DNA of 64,000 nt from Caulobacter segnis (GCF_029543125.1 NZ_JARQWW010000003.1:558001-622000); one strand, 5' to 3'. Positions 53,144 through 61,921 are shown, counted from the first letter of the stretch. Notes: generated by a model not told the origin, from the sequence alone. Program-made: numbers and translations.

Positions 53144-54895
53144 TTGCCTGAGTCGCTGACCAAGACCGCGCTTGGCCGCCTTTTCGCGCAGGAACAGTCG
53201 CGCGGCGGCGCCAGTTGGTTCTCTTTGCCGGGCGGCACGCCGCTCTACGATCCCGGCGGTCCGGCGGAAGAGCTCTACTTCCTGCGCGCTGGCCGCCTCG
53301 GCGCCTTTCGCCAGGAGGAGGGTCAGGAGCCGCAGTTCCTGGGCGTCATCCGTCCTGGTGAACCGGCCGGCGAAATGGCCTTCATCGCCGAAACCCCGCA
53401 CTCCGCCCGCGTGGTCGCCCTGCGCGACAGCGAAGTGCTCGCCCTGCCCCGCGACGCCTTCTTCGAGGCCGCCGACCGCGATCCGGCGGTGATGACCGAA
53501 CTGGCGCGTCTGATGATCCTGCGCTCGCGCCAGGCGGCTACCCAAGCCTCGATCGGCGAGCCCTCGGTGTTCGGCTTCGTCGCCACCAATCCCGGCCCGC
53601 CGGTTCGCGATCTGGTAGAGGCCGTCGGCGAGGCCATTGAGGCGCTCGGCTACGAGGTGGCGGTCGCCGGCGCTGAGTCCCTGCAGGCGCCGATGGAGTG
53701 GTTCTCCAACGTCGAGCGGGATCACGATTTCGTTCTCTACGCGGTCGAGACCGGCGAAGACGCCTGGAAGCACGTGGTCGGCCGGCAGGTGGACCGCCTG
53801 TTCCGCGTGGGCCACGGCGACCAGCCGCCGCCGCCGGTGGCCGCCAAGGCCTATGAGCCGCTGCAGCGCCAGCGCCTGGTGGACCTGATCCTTATCCATC
53901 CCGCCAAACGCGCGCGGCCCAGCGGTTCGGCGGCCTGGCTGGACATCACTGAAGCCGCCCGCCTGTTCCACATCCGGCACGGCGACGCGCATGACATCGC
54001 CCGCATCGCCCGCCTGATCACGGGCCAGTCGGTCGGTCTTGTCCTGTCCGGCGGCGGCGCCCGGGCCTACGCCCACATCGGCGCGATCCGGGCCCTGCGC
54101 GAGTTCGGCGTGCCCATAGACTTCGTGGCCGGCGCCTCCATGGGCGGAATCGTGGCGGCGGGCCTCGCCATGGGGTGGGACGATGCGGAAATGGAGACGC
54201 GCATCCGCGCCGCCTTCGTGGATTCCAGTCCGCTGGACGACATCGCCTTCCCGATCCTGGCCCTGACCCATGGCGACAAGGTGCGCGCCCGGCTGGAGCA
54301 GCACTTTGGCGACACCCAGATCAGCGACCTGTGGCTGCCCTTCTTCTGCGTGTCCTCGAACCTGACCTCCGGCGCCTATCACGTGCACCGGCGCGGCGTG
54401 CTGAAAGACGCCCTGCGCGCCTCGATCTCACTGCCCGGCGTCCTGCCGCCCATGGTCGAGGACGGCGAGGTGCTGGTGGACGGTGCGGTGATGAAGAACT
54501 TCCCGGCCGACGTGATGCGCGCCTTCCAGCTTGGCCCTATCATCGGCGTGGACGTCACCCGCGGCCGCAGCATCAACGCCGCCGACATGCATCGCCCCAA
54601 ATCCTGGCTGCGATGGCTGCTCAGCGGCGAATGGCGGAAAGGCCCGCCCATCGTCGCCCTGCTGATGCGCGCGGCGACGGTGACCACGGGGCGCGATCTG
54701 GCCGCCTCCCGCACCGCCTCCGACGTCCTGGTGACGCCCAAGGTTGACGGTGTCGACATCCGCGACTGGGGGGCGTTCGAACCGGCGGTCCATGCCGGCT
54801 ATCTGGCCGCCATCGAAGCGCTCGAAGCCTTGGACAAGCCGGTGTCGGAGCTGCGCCGACGGCCCAGCCTCAGGGAGCGCGCTGCGCTACGATGA
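53144..54895 (+). CDS. Patatin-like phospholipase with N-terminal cyclic-nucleotide-binding domain
   Basis: A 583-residue protein like neuropathy target esterase. From the TTG start: a cNMP-binding fold about 20-135 ([38 protein letters not shown]), a helical bridge, and a patatin domain (about 290-500) with oxyanion [14 protein letters not shown], the nucleophile GASMGG and the catalytic Asp in [10 protein letters not shown]. It should cleave lysophospholipids. TTG at 53144 has GGGGGG six bases upstream; the frame continues to 52943 but that lies in antisense mccB. It is divergent from mccB, and its 3' end overlaps tam by 26 bases. Confidence 0.85.
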   Translation: MPESLTKTALGRLFAQEQSRGGASWFSLPGGTPLYDPGGPAEELYFLRAGRLGAFRQEEGQEPQFLGVIRPGEPAGEMAFIAETPHSARVVALRDSEVLALPRDAFFEAADRDPAVMTELARLMILRSRQAATQASIGEPSVFGFVATNPGPPVRDLVEAVGEAIEALGYEVAVAGAESLQAPMEWFSNVERDHDFVLYAVETGEDAWKHVVGRQVDRLFRVGHGDQPPPPVAAKAYEPLQRQRLVDLILIHPAKRARPSGSAAWLDITEAARLFHIRHGDAHDIARIARLITGQSVGLVLSGGGARAYAHIGAIRALREFGVPIDFVAGASMGGIVAAGLAMGWDDAEMETRIRAAFVDSSPLDDIAFPILALTHGDKVRARLEQHFGDTQISDLWLPFFCVSSNLTSGAYHVHRRGVLKDALRASISLPGVLPPMVEDGEVLVDGAVMKNFPADVMRAFQLGPIIGVDVTRGRSINAADMHRPKSWLRWLLSGEWRKGPPIVALLMRAATVTTGRDLAASRTASDVLVTPKVDGVDIRDWGAFEPAVHAGYLAAIEALEALDKPVSELRRRPSLRERAALR

Positions 54896-55643
54896 ACAGC
54901 CGCTCGAACGGGAACAACGTCGTCCCGTCGGCGCGCATCGGAAACGCCGACGCGATATTGACGCGGAAGGCGTCGAGGAACGCGTCCTTCAACGCTCCCT
55001 CGCCCAACACGTCGAAATAGGGCCGCAACGCCGTCCCGCTCATCCAGTCGACGACCGCGTCCTCCCCCTCGAGCACATGCAGATAGCGCGTGCTCCAGAT
55101 ATCGACGCTGTCGCACAGGGGCGCGAGCCAGTCGTGGTATTCCGCCGCCGTCGGCATCCGGCGGATCGCGTCAGCATCCTTCAGGACTTCGGCCCAGGGC
55201 CCCTTAGCCGCCGTGCGCCGCAAAATGCCGTGGTGGACGCTCTCGTAGGCCAGCGGCATCTGGCAGGCGAACACGCCGCCAGGATTCAGCAACTTCACAA
55301 GACGCAGGAACAGCGTTCCGTGGTCTGGAGCCCATTGCAGGGCGGCGTTGGTGAAGATCAGGTCGGCTGACGCCTCAAAGCTGTTCAGATCGCCCAACAC
55401 CCAATCCACGGCCTCTGTCCGCTTGCGGCACTCGGCGATCATGTGCGGGCTGGAATCCAGGCCATGAACCTTCGCCGCGCGATAGCGCCGAGCCAAGAGA
55501 GCCGCGTGCTCGCCCGTGCCGCAGCCCAGATCCCAGATTTCACCAAGATCACCGCCGCGCGGAATCTGCAGCATCAAATCCAGCGCCGGGCGGTCGCGAT
55601 AACGCTTGTAGCGCTCATAAAGGGCAGGGTCCCAACTGGGCAT
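54870..55643 (-). CDS. tam: Trans-aconitate 2-methyltransferase family SAM-dependent methyltransferase
   Basis: Class I methyltransferase of 257 residues. It has MPSWDPALYERYKRYRDRPALDL, the SAM-binding LGCGTGEHAALLARRY near residue 40, NAALQW in the motif II region, and the late [10 protein letters not shown]. The opening WDPxxYxxY...RPALDL matches Tam, which methylates trans-aconitate to detoxify it; the strict substrate is unproven. GGAG lies eight bases before the ATG. It converges with the patatin gene with a 26-base overlap. Confidence 0.82.
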   Translation of the reverse strand: MPSWDPALYERYKRYRDRPALDLMLQIPRGGDLGEIWDLGCGTGEHAALLARRYRAAKVHGLDSSPHMIAECRKRTEAVDWVLGDLNSFEASADLIFTNAALQWAPDHGTLFLRLVKLLNPGGVFACQMPLAYESVHHGILRRTAAKGPWAEVLKDADAIRRMPTAAEYHDWLAPLCDSVDIWSTRYLHVLEGEDAVVDWMSGTALRPYFDVLGEGALKDAFLDAFRVNIASAFPMRADGTTLFPFERLFIVAQRAP

Positions 55644-55784
55644 GGCGCTTGCTCCGTCATCGACTCAACACACTTCAAGCCTGCCTCAATTCCTCCCTCA
55701 AAGCCGCATAAGCATCACACATCGCCTCCTCGCCGAGGGAACACTCCGCTGTCTCGTCGGTTCTTGGCGTGAAGGAGAAACGCA

Positions 55785-55946
55785 GTGCCTCGTACCGCTC
55801 CCCGACCGATTGTCTGGTCCTCCAGCGATCAAAACCCGGACGCCGAAGCCCGCGCCGAACTCAACTGGGCGATCCTGGCCGCCATATCCTTTTGTGGCGC
55901 GGTCTGGGCCGGCGCGCTGCTGCTGGCCTCCGCGGTCGTAAACTGA
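55785..55946 (+). CDS. Small membrane protein (53 aa)
   Basis: A GTG-started frame of 53 residues with an excellent AAGGAG six bases upstream. The first 28 residues are polar; the rest, LNWAILAAISFCGAVWAGALLLASAVV, is one transmembrane helix. The tail-anchored topology is like the 68-residue protein at 4880. No family is recognised. It is followed after 84 bases by the short ORF with the extreme Shine-Dalgarno sequence. Confidence 0.6.
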   Translation: MPRTAPRPIVWSSSDQNPDAEARAELNWAILAAISFCGAVWAGALLLASAVVN

Positions 55947-56015
55947 CCTGCGCGCAAACGCCGCTTGTCGCGCGGCGAAAACGGGTCACATACTGACCTT
56001 CCTGTTCAACAGCTG

Positions 56016-56029
56016 AAAGGAGGTGATCC
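56016..56029 (+). promoter_or_regulatory. Extended Shine-Dalgarno sequence
   Basis: AAAGGAGGTGATCC lies one base before a GTG. With its flanks (56015-56031, GAAAGGAGGTGATCCAG) it is the complement of the conserved 3' end of 16S rRNA over 17 bases, far beyond the 4-6 bases normally used. AGGTGA within it can pair with TCACCT at 56065-56070, so it may also be masked inside the ORF. Confidence 0.7.
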
Positions 56030-56030
56030 A

Positions 56031-56099
56031 GTGTCTCATTGTCTCCAACCGCGGTCGCAAGCCGTCACCTGGAGCCTCAAGACCGAGGTTTCCGCCTGA
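56031..56099 (+). CDS. 22-codon reading frame under the extended Shine-Dalgarno sequence
   Basis: Starts at GTG, ends TGA, and encodes a 22-residue peptide: MSHCLQPRSQ, then AVTWSLKTEVSA. It has no membrane segment or obvious family. It may be a leader peptide, a small protein, or a frame that merely rides on an RNA whose function is ribosome binding. Confidence 0.45.
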   Translation: MSHCLQPRSQAVTWSLKTEVSA

Positions 56100-56126
56100 C
56101 AGCTCGTTGAGCTGATCAGTTCGGTT

Positions 56127-56144
56127 TCGTGGCCGCGGCCACGA
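56127..56144. repeat. 18-base perfect palindrome
   Basis: TCGTGGCCGCGGCCACGA, fully self-complementary. In RNA it would form a stem of up to seven pairs with a small loop; in DNA it could be a protein site. It lies between the short ORF and the terminator. Confidence 0.6.
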
Positions 56145-56150
56145 CGATGG

Positions 56151-56180
56151 AAGGGCTGCCCCCAAGGGGCGGCCCTTTTT
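56151..56180 (+). terminator. Rho-independent terminator of the short transcript
   Basis: AAGGGCTGCCCC, loop CAA, GGGGCGGCCCTT (one G-U pair), then more T (five T in total). It abuts the stop codon of the converging TrmH gene. Confidence 0.88.
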
Positions 56181-56974
56181 CATTGGCTGGTCAGGTGGTG
56201 CAGGACGATGCCGCCGGTGGTCGACACGTTCAGGGAGTCGAAGCCGCCACGCATGGGAATGCGCACCGTCTGCGCTTGCGCCATGAGCTTTGCAGATAAT
56301 CCGGGGCCCTCTGCTCCGAGCAGAACCGCCACACGCTCAGGCCGCCGGGTCTCCGCCAAGGTGCGTTCGCCATTGGGACTGAGCGCCAAGGCCTGGAAGC
56401 CGCCTCGCTCCAGCAGGCCCACCACATCCGCGCCCGGCGCCAACCTCACGAACGGCGTCAGCAACGCCGCCCCCACCGAAACCCGGATGGCCTTGCGGTA
56501 CAGCGGATCGCAGCAGTCGGAATCCAGCAGCACCGCATCGACGCCGAACGCCGCCGCGTTACGCAACAGTCCGCCCATGTTGTCGTGATTTGCGATCCCA
56601 AACAGGCACATGACAACCGCGCGCGCCGGCAGCACCGCCAACAGATCATCGGGCTCCGGGTCCAAGGGACGGCGCCCCAAGGCCAGGATGCCGCGATGGA
56701 TCGGAAAGCCGACGATGGCGTCCATAACCGCCTGGCTCGCCACATGCACCGGAACCTCCGGCGGCAGGTCGGTCAGCATCGACGCCAAGCGCTCGGCCTG
56801 ACGCTCCAACAGCAATAGCGACAGGGTCTCGCATCGCTCGCTGCGGATCAAACAGCGCAGAACGACTTCGCCCTCGGCGATGAACAGCCCCTCGCGCCCC
56901 ACCAGATCGCGTTCACGCACGTCGCGATAGGCGGCGATCCGCTCATCGGTCGGGTCGTGAATTGGGACAATCAT
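56180..56974 (-). CDS. TrmH-family RNA methyltransferase (SpoU class)
   Basis: SAM-dependent 2'-O-methyltransferase of tRNA or rRNA, 264 residues. An N-terminal substrate-binding part (about 1-95) precedes the SPOUT knot domain with GIANHDNMGGLLRNAAAFGVDAVLLD (motif 1), LLGAEGPGLS (motif 2) and IPMRGGFDSLNVSTTGGIVLHHL (motif 3). The usual TrmH reading IPM..G.DSLNVS is exact. Start at 56974 (MIVPIHDPTDERI). The exact RNA target is unknown. Confidence 0.9.
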   Translation of the reverse strand: MIVPIHDPTDERIAAYRDVRERDLVGREGLFIAEGEVVLRCLIRSERCETLSLLLLERQAERLASMLTDLPPEVPVHVASQAVMDAIVGFPIHRGILALGRRPLDPEPDDLLAVLPARAVVMCLFGIANHDNMGGLLRNAAAFGVDAVLLDSDCCDPLYRKAIRVSVGAALLTPFVRLAPGADVVGLLERGGFQALALSPNGERTLAETRRPERVAVLLGAEGPGLSAKLMAQAQTVRIPMRGGFDSLNVSTTGGIVLHHLTSQ

Positions 56975-57012
56975 CCGCCGCCTTTGGCGTCCCGCGCGGA
57001 CGAAGGCAAGCC

Positions 57013-58134
57013 TCAGTCGAAGACTGCCTTTGGAATGTGCGTCATCCGGCACGCCAGGTCCGCCTCGCCCGACGCCACGATCCACACATCGCCGCCATCG
57101 GCGATCCCTGTCGTAAACACTACGTCACGTATGTACATATGTTCTTCCAGGTCAGCCGTCAGGTCCGCCCTTCCCTCCAGCAGGGCAACCTCGTCCTCCA
57201 GGCGCAGGATACGGCTGGGGTCCTCCAGGTCGAGCAGAGCCCAGAAGGTGCGATAGATCCCGATCAGCGCTCGGGTCTCCACCCCGTGATAGAGAACCAG
57301 CCAGCCCTTGTCCGTTCTTACCGGCTGCGCCCCGCCGCCGAGGCGCATATTGGCCTTCGAGCCCTTGCGCGGCCGGATGCCCGTGCCGTGCAGCGGCCGC
57401 CAATGCAGGGCGTCCGGCGAACGAGCCAGATTGATCGACGCTCCACCCAGCCACTCGCTGTCGGGGGGGTAGGCGAAATAGCAATCGCCCTGCGGCCGCG
57501 TCAGCGCGTGGAACGCTCCGTCGATCATGCCTTCGAAGAACAGCATGTCCTTGTTCTGGTGATCGAGGATGATCCCTTGCAGGGTCCAATCCATCCCGTC
57601 CGTGGACGTATGGAGTGTTGTGGAATGCCGCTCGGGGCTCACCGAGCAGGTGGTCATGTAATAGGTCCCGTCGATCCGGGTGATGCGCGGGTCCTCCACC
57701 CCATACATCTGGTATGAGGCCGCCGGCTCGATTGCACGGTCGTAGTGAACCTCGACGACCTCCAGCCCGTCGGGTGACAGCTCCACCGGCAAAAGCCAGG
57801 ACAGCGAGGTCAGGCCCAGCACCTTTGAATGGTGATGCGTCAGCTGAAAGACGCGCGGATCGGCGGTATTGGCGTCGGCCAGGGGAAAGGCGTCGCGGAC
57901 ATAGCCATCCGCCGTCCAGCGGATGCTGTAGACGTGCTCAGCGTCCGTGGGGTCGCGCAGCGCCTCAGCCACCCGCACCATCAGCAGCAGGTTGCCGTTG
58001 GGCAGCCGGCAAAGCGCGGGATTGAACGCGCCGAGCACGAAGGTCGGCGCATCCAGGGTCTTGCGCAGTGGAGAGCGGCTCAGATCGACGTCGCCGGGCC
58101 TGAAGACCAGTCGGTCGATCTCGAACTGCGCCAT
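57013..58134 (-). CDS. Glycoside hydrolase family 130 protein (mannosyl-glycoside phosphorylase type)
   Basis: Five-bladed beta-propeller enzyme, 373 residues, which would phosphorolyse beta-mannosides to mannose-1-phosphate in the cytoplasm. Landmarks are FNPALCRLPNGNLLLMVRV (residues about 36-54), MYGVEDPRITRIDGTYYMT near 146 and WLVLYHGVETRALIGIYR near 275; the catalytic Asp lies in VEDPR. It has no signal peptide. The ribosome-binding site (AGGGGG) directly follows a perfect hairpin that could mask it. Upstream lies eda. Confidence 0.85.
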   Translation of the reverse strand: MAQFEIDRLVFRPGDVDLSRSPLRKTLDAPTFVLGAFNPALCRLPNGNLLLMVRVAEALRDPTDAEHVYSIRWTADGYVRDAFPLADANTADPRVFQLTHHHSKVLGLTSLSWLLPVELSPDGLEVVEVHYDRAIEPAASYQMYGVEDPRITRIDGTYYMTTCSVSPERHSTTLHTSTDGMDWTLQGIILDHQNKDMLFFEGMIDGAFHALTRPQGDCYFAYPPDSEWLGGASINLARSPDALHWRPLHGTGIRPRKGSKANMRLGGGAQPVRTDKGWLVLYHGVETRALIGIYRTFWALLDLEDPSRILRLEDEVALLEGRADLTADLEEHMYIRDVVFTTGIADGGDVWIVASGEADLACRMTHIPKAVFD

Positions 58135-58145
58135 GGCCGATCCCC

Positions 58146-58170
58146 CTCTAGGCTCACCCGAAGCCTAGAG
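58146..58170. other. Perfect 9-base hairpin before the GH130 gene
   Basis: CTCTAGGCT, seven-base loop, AGCCTAGAG. On the minus strand it lies after the eda stop and just upstream of the GH130 ribosome-binding site. Without a T-tract it may be an attenuation element or a weak terminator of eda. Confidence 0.6.
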
Positions 58171-58199
58171 AACCATCGACATGCGCCGGTGTTCCGAAC

Positions 58200-58841
58200 C
58201 TAGACCTTGAACTGAGCCAGGGCGTCCGTGGCGGCCTGGGCCAGGCTCTGGATCTTGCCCCAGTCGCCGTCCTTCATGGCGGCGTCGGGGGTCAGCCAGG
58301 AGCCGCCCACGCAGGCGACGTTCGGCAGCTTCAGGAAGTCAGGCGCGGTCTCCAACGTCACGCCGCCCGTGGGGCAGAAGCGGACATAGGGGAACGGCCC
58401 CCCGAAGCTCTTCAGCATGGGAACGCCGCCGGCGGCCACGGCCGGGAAGAACTTGAAGGCGCGATAGCCGTGCTCCAGCCCGGCCATCAGCTCAGACGCC
58501 GTGGCGATGGCCGGCAGATACGGGATCGCGCCGTCGCGGCCCATGGCCAGCAGAGCCGGCGTTGCGCCGGGCGAGATGGCGAACTGGGCGCCGGCCTTGG
58601 CGGAATCCTCGAGATCCTTGGCGCTCAACACCGTGCCCGCGCCGATCACGGCTTCCGGCACAGCGTCGGCGATGGCGCGCATGGCGTCCAGGGCGGCCGG
58701 CGTGCGGAGAGTCACTTCGATGGTGGTGCAGCCGCCGGCGACCAGCGCCTTGGCCATCGGAACCGCCTGGGCCACGTCGGCGATGGTCACCACGGCCATG
58801 ACCGGGGCCAGATCCATGTAGGTTTCGATCGCGTCGGTCAT
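58200..58841 (-). CDS. eda: 2-keto-3-deoxy-6-phosphogluconate aldolase
   Basis: Entner-Doudoroff class I aldolase that splits KDPG to pyruvate and glyceraldehyde-3-phosphate; it also receives KDPG from uronate and pectin breakdown. It is 213 residues. Conserved: VMAVVTIADVAQAVPMAKALVAGGCTTIEVTLRTPAAL, GAGTVLSAKDLEDSAKAGAQFAISPG with the catalytic Glu and Arg regions, the Schiff-base lysine in RAFKFFPAVAAGG near residue 132, and FCPTGGVTLETA. No edd, zwf or glk is adjacent. A palindromic operator lies about 200 bases upstream. Confidence 0.96.
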   Translation of the reverse strand: MTDAIETYMDLAPVMAVVTIADVAQAVPMAKALVAGGCTTIEVTLRTPAALDAMRAIADAVPEAVIGAGTVLSAKDLEDSAKAGAQFAISPGATPALLAMGRDGAIPYLPAIATASELMAGLEHGYRAFKFFPAVAAGGVPMLKSFGGPFPYVRFCPTGGVTLETAPDFLKLPNVACVGGSWLTPDAAMKDGDWGKIQSLAQAATDALAQFKV

Positions 58842-58922
58842 CGGGGTCGCCTTGAGCCAGGGTTTGAATTTCGAGCGCTGTCATGTCACGGGCGAGCTCG
58901 GGTTTGAACCCGTGCAGCCATG

Positions 58923-58954
58923 AAAAAATGGGGCGCCGACAACGCGGCGCCCCA
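58923..58954 (-). terminator. Rho-independent terminator, likely of ppc
   Basis: On the minus strand TGGGGCGCC, eight-base loop, GGCGCCCCA, then TTTTTT. It lies 145 bases after the ppc stop and 81 bases before eda, so it separates the two. Confidence 0.85.
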
Positions 58955-59037
58955 GTTTGCGCAGGAGCGAGCTCCCGAAAGAGCCGCTAAGTGACGTCGG
59001 CAAGGCCGACGAAACAGGTGTGTCGCGGTGGGAGCCG

Positions 59038-59051
59038 TGACACCGGTGTCA
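59038..59051. promoter_or_regulatory. Perfect CG-centred palindrome in the eda/ppc gap
   Basis: TGACACCGGTGTCA, a perfect 14-base palindrome, 187 bases upstream of the eda ATG. It is identical over its first 13 bases to the site upstream of the pectate lyase at 7591-7604. It is a LacI-family-type operator. Confidence 0.65.
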
Positions 59052-59098
59052 AAGATGCCACGATCCTGACGTTACGCAAGCGTTTTCGTATACGGATA

Positions 59099-61807
59099 TC
59101 AGCCGGTGTTCCGCAGGCCCGCCGCGATGCCGGCCACGGTCGACTGGATCGCCAACTTGATGCGCGGATCTTCATCCCCTGCCCGTCGGCGGCGCAGCAG
59201 CTCAAGCTGGAGATGGTTGAGCGGATCAACCGAATGACCGGCCAGTTGCACGGATTCCGCCAGCTGGGGCTGGTTGTCGAGCAGGGCCTCCCCGCCCCGG
59301 ATCGCCAAGGCGAGCTTCACGGCGGCATCGTGCTCGCGTTTGACGGCGCCGAAGATTCGCTCCGCAGCGGTGCGGTCCGGCGACAGCTCAGCATAACGAG
59401 CCGCCATGGTCATGTCGCTCTGCGCCAGGGCCAGCTCCATGTTCGACAGCAGGGCCGAGAAGAAGTCGTACTCCTCGACCAGTCCCTTGAGCTGATCGGT
59501 GGAGAGACCCGCCTTCTCCACGCCCGAGGCGAAGCCGTACCAGCCCGGCAGCATGAAACGCGCCTGCGACCAGGAGAACACCCACGGAATGGCCCGCAGG
59601 TCCTCGATCTTGCGGCTGGCGGTCCGCGAGGACGGGCGGCTGCCGATATTCAATTGAGCGATCTCGCCCACCGGCGTCGCCGACCAGAAGAAGTCCTCGA
59701 ACCCGGTGTCGTCATAGACCAGGGCGCGATAGGCTTCGAAGGATGCGTGCGCCAAGGCATTCATCGCATCCTCCACCGGAGCCGGCGGGTGCGTGATCCC
59801 CTCCTCTACACTGGCCAGCAGCACGGCGGCGGCCATGCCGTCCAGATTGCGCCGCGCCGTCGGCTGGTCGCCATAGCGCCGGGCGATCATTTCGCCCTGC
59901 TCGGTCATCCGCATGCGGCCCTGAACCGTCCCGGGCGGTTGCGCCAGCACGGCCTCGGCGGCCGGACCGCCGCCGCGTCCGACAGAACCCCCGCGGCCAT
60001 GGAAGAAGCGAACGCCCGCGCCACGGCTCTGCGCCGCCTCGGCCAGGGCCGAAGCCGCGGCCGCGACCCCGCGACGAGAGGCGACATAGCCGCCGTCCTT
60101 GTTGCTGTCGGAATAGCCCAGCATGATCTCCTGCACAGGCTTGTCGCCCAGCAAGGACTTGGCGATCGGCATGTCCAACCAGGCGCGGATCACATCCGGC
60201 CCACGCTCCAGATCACCGATGGTCTCGAACAGCGGACTGACGAAGACGGTCGACGACGGCTCGGCGCCGCCGGTGACGATGCCCACCTGCTTGAGCAGCA
60301 CCAACGGCTCCAAGATGTCCGACACCGTGGCGGCCTTGGACACCACATAGGCGCCGATGGCGGCCGGGCCGAAGTCGCGCACCGCCTCGGCGGCGCTCTC
60401 GAGAATCTTCAGCTCCTTCTCCGTCTCCTCGGAATAGGTGACGAAAGGCGAACGCAACGGCCGTTCATGCGCCAGTTCCGACAGCAGGAGCGGCACGCGG
60501 AACTTCTCGTCCAGGCCCAGATAGTTCGCCTCCGAGCCCGTGCGCGCGAACAGCTCATGCAGCACCCGCTCGTGCACATCCGCGTTCTGGCGCAGATCGA
60601 TGGCCAGCAGATGGAAACCGCAGGCCCGCGCCACATCCAGCAGGGTGCGCAGGGTCGAGCCCACCAGCCGCTCGCCCTCATGGTCGATCAGGGAGTCGCG
60701 GACCGTCTCGAGATCACTGATGAAGGCTTCCGGCCCCACATAGGGCTCCGCCGTCGACGGACCAAAAGCGTAGGACACATGCTGCCCGGCCAGCTTCTGC
60801 GCCGTCGCCGAAAGGCGCTCGAAGATGTCCGACAGAACCAAGCGATAGGGTTCGTCCTTGCGATGGACGTCATTCGCCGACTCACTGAGCTCCGCCATGG
60901 CCTGAAGGTCGGCGGACACCTCGGTGTAGCCGGTGGAGATCGCCAGATCCGACCAAAGCTTGCGCACCTGGCCTGCATAGAAGTCGAGAATGATGCGCGC
61001 CTGGGACTTCAGCGCGGCCTTCAGGGTCTCGCCGTCCACGCCGGGGTGACCATCGCGGTCCCCGCCCAGCCAGGTGCCCAGCTTAAGCATCGGCGGAACC
61101 GGCGCGCCGTCCTCGATCGCGTGCGACCAGGAGCCATACAGGTCCACCAGCGCCGGCAGGATCGAGGTGCGCACGATCGACAGGGCGTTGCGGATTTCAT
61201 CCCGCACCGTGATCCGTTCCGGGCGGTGCTGACGGGTGCGCCACAGAAGAGCGATCTCGCGGAAAAGGTCGGCGCGGATCTGGCTTTCCAGGTCAGCCGG
61301 CAGATGGTGGCGACGAAGCGCCATCAGGCGGGAGATTTCGAACTCCCGATCCACCACGCCTCGGCGCCGCACTTCGGTCGGATGCGCGGTCAGGACCGGC
61401 ACCACATTCAGCCCGGCCAGCAATTCTTCCAGGCGCTCGGGATGATCCTTCTTCACCCCGGCGATGGCGGCGGCCAGGGTCATGGGCTTCTCGCTGCCCG
61501 GCATGACCTCGGCCTCGGCGTGACGACGGCGCCCGGCCACGTCCTCGCCGATATTGGCCAGCAGCGAGTGATAGGCGAAGGCCCGCGCCAGGAAGAGCCC
61601 CTGGTCAGCCGACAGGCCCGTGAACAGGGCCTCCAGATCGGCCTCCGCTCCCTCAAATGCCGCCTTTCGCGCCCGCTCGACCAGGTCCGCCGCGTCATCG
61701 CCATCGAGATAGCGGATCGCCTCGGTCAGGAGGGCGTCCAGAAACTCGGCGTTCTGCTTGACGTGGCGGCCGGTGTGCGGCTCACGACCCGGTTCGAGGG
61801 AAGGCAT
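59099..61807 (-). CDS. ppc: Phosphoenolpyruvate carboxylase
   Basis: Anaplerotic enzyme, PEP plus bicarbonate to oxaloacetate, 902 residues. Motifs: VLTAHPTEVRR near residue 135 (catalytic His), LGTWLGGDRDGHPGVDGETL near 245, and FFHGRGGSVGRGGGPAAEAVLAQPPGTV near 600. The C-terminal consensus QNTG is LRNTG here. Start MPSLEPGREPHTG with GGAGA upstream. It is monocistronic by appearance, with a terminator 145 bases downstream. A long antisense frame here is an artefact. Confidence 0.97.
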   Translation of the reverse strand: MPSLEPGREPHTGRHVKQNAEFLDALLTEAIRYLDGDDAADLVERARKAAFEGAEADLEALFTGLSADQGLFLARAFAYHSLLANIGEDVAGRRRHAEAEVMPGSEKPMTLAAAIAGVKKDHPERLEELLAGLNVVPVLTAHPTEVRRRGVVDREFEISRLMALRRHHLPADLESQIRADLFREIALLWRTRQHRPERITVRDEIRNALSIVRTSILPALVDLYGSWSHAIEDGAPVPPMLKLGTWLGGDRDGHPGVDGETLKAALKSQARIILDFYAGQVRKLWSDLAISTGYTEVSADLQAMAELSESANDVHRKDEPYRLVLSDIFERLSATAQKLAGQHVSYAFGPSTAEPYVGPEAFISDLETVRDSLIDHEGERLVGSTLRTLLDVARACGFHLLAIDLRQNADVHERVLHELFARTGSEANYLGLDEKFRVPLLLSELAHERPLRSPFVTYSEETEKELKILESAAEAVRDFGPAAIGAYVVSKAATVSDILEPLVLLKQVGIVTGGAEPSSTVFVSPLFETIGDLERGPDVIRAWLDMPIAKSLLGDKPVQEIMLGYSDSNKDGGYVASRRGVAAAASALAEAAQSRGAGVRFFHGRGGSVGRGGGPAAEAVLAQPPGTVQGRMRMTEQGEMIARRYGDQPTARRNLDGMAAAVLLASVEEGITHPPAPVEDAMNALAHASFEAYRALVYDDTGFEDFFWSATPVGEIAQLNIGSRPSSRTASRKIEDLRAIPWVFSWSQARFMLPGWYGFASGVEKAGLSTDQLKGLVEEYDFFSALLSNMELALAQSDMTMAARYAELSPDRTAAERIFGAVKREHDAAVKLALAIRGGEALLDNQPQLAESVQLAGHSVDPLNHLQLELLRRRRAGDEDPRIKLAIQSTVAGIAAGLRNTG

Positions 61808-61921
61808 GGCGTCTCCGTTCGGCGGCCTCTCAGGCCAGGGCCGCCACCCTTGGGTGACGTGTCGTAAGGTGGCGCTTAAACTGCTGCTTGCAGGCCGTCC
61901 ACAATAGAAGAACTGGGGTCG

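Larger units (their letters stand above)
55984..56180 (+). ncRNA. Candidate structured short transcript with a 22-codon ORF
   Basis: A compact unit ending in a strong terminator. In order it holds GGTCA-CATAC-TGACC (perfect 5-base arms, 55984-55998), the extended Shine-Dalgarno sequence, a 22-codon frame, a short CAGCTC-GTT-GAGCTG hairpin (56100-56114), an 18-base perfect palindrome (56127-56144) and a terminator. The 5' end and whether it is an sRNA, a leader or a small mRNA cannot be decided from sequence. Confidence 0.4.

Noticed and set aside
53033..54388. N-terminal extension of mccB to 987 residues
   Set aside because: The extra 452 residues are antisense to the patatin gene. Family length and the MPKLKSAID start fix the gene at 53032.
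58899..58912. CGGGTT-TG-AACCCG, tRNA T-arm-like sequence upstream of eda
   Set aside because: There is no acceptor stem, D-arm or anticodon arm around it, so it is only a small inverted repeat.
58991..61867. 958-codon frame opposite ppc
   Set aside because: It is antisense to a complete PEP carboxylase and shows no domain or plausible start.
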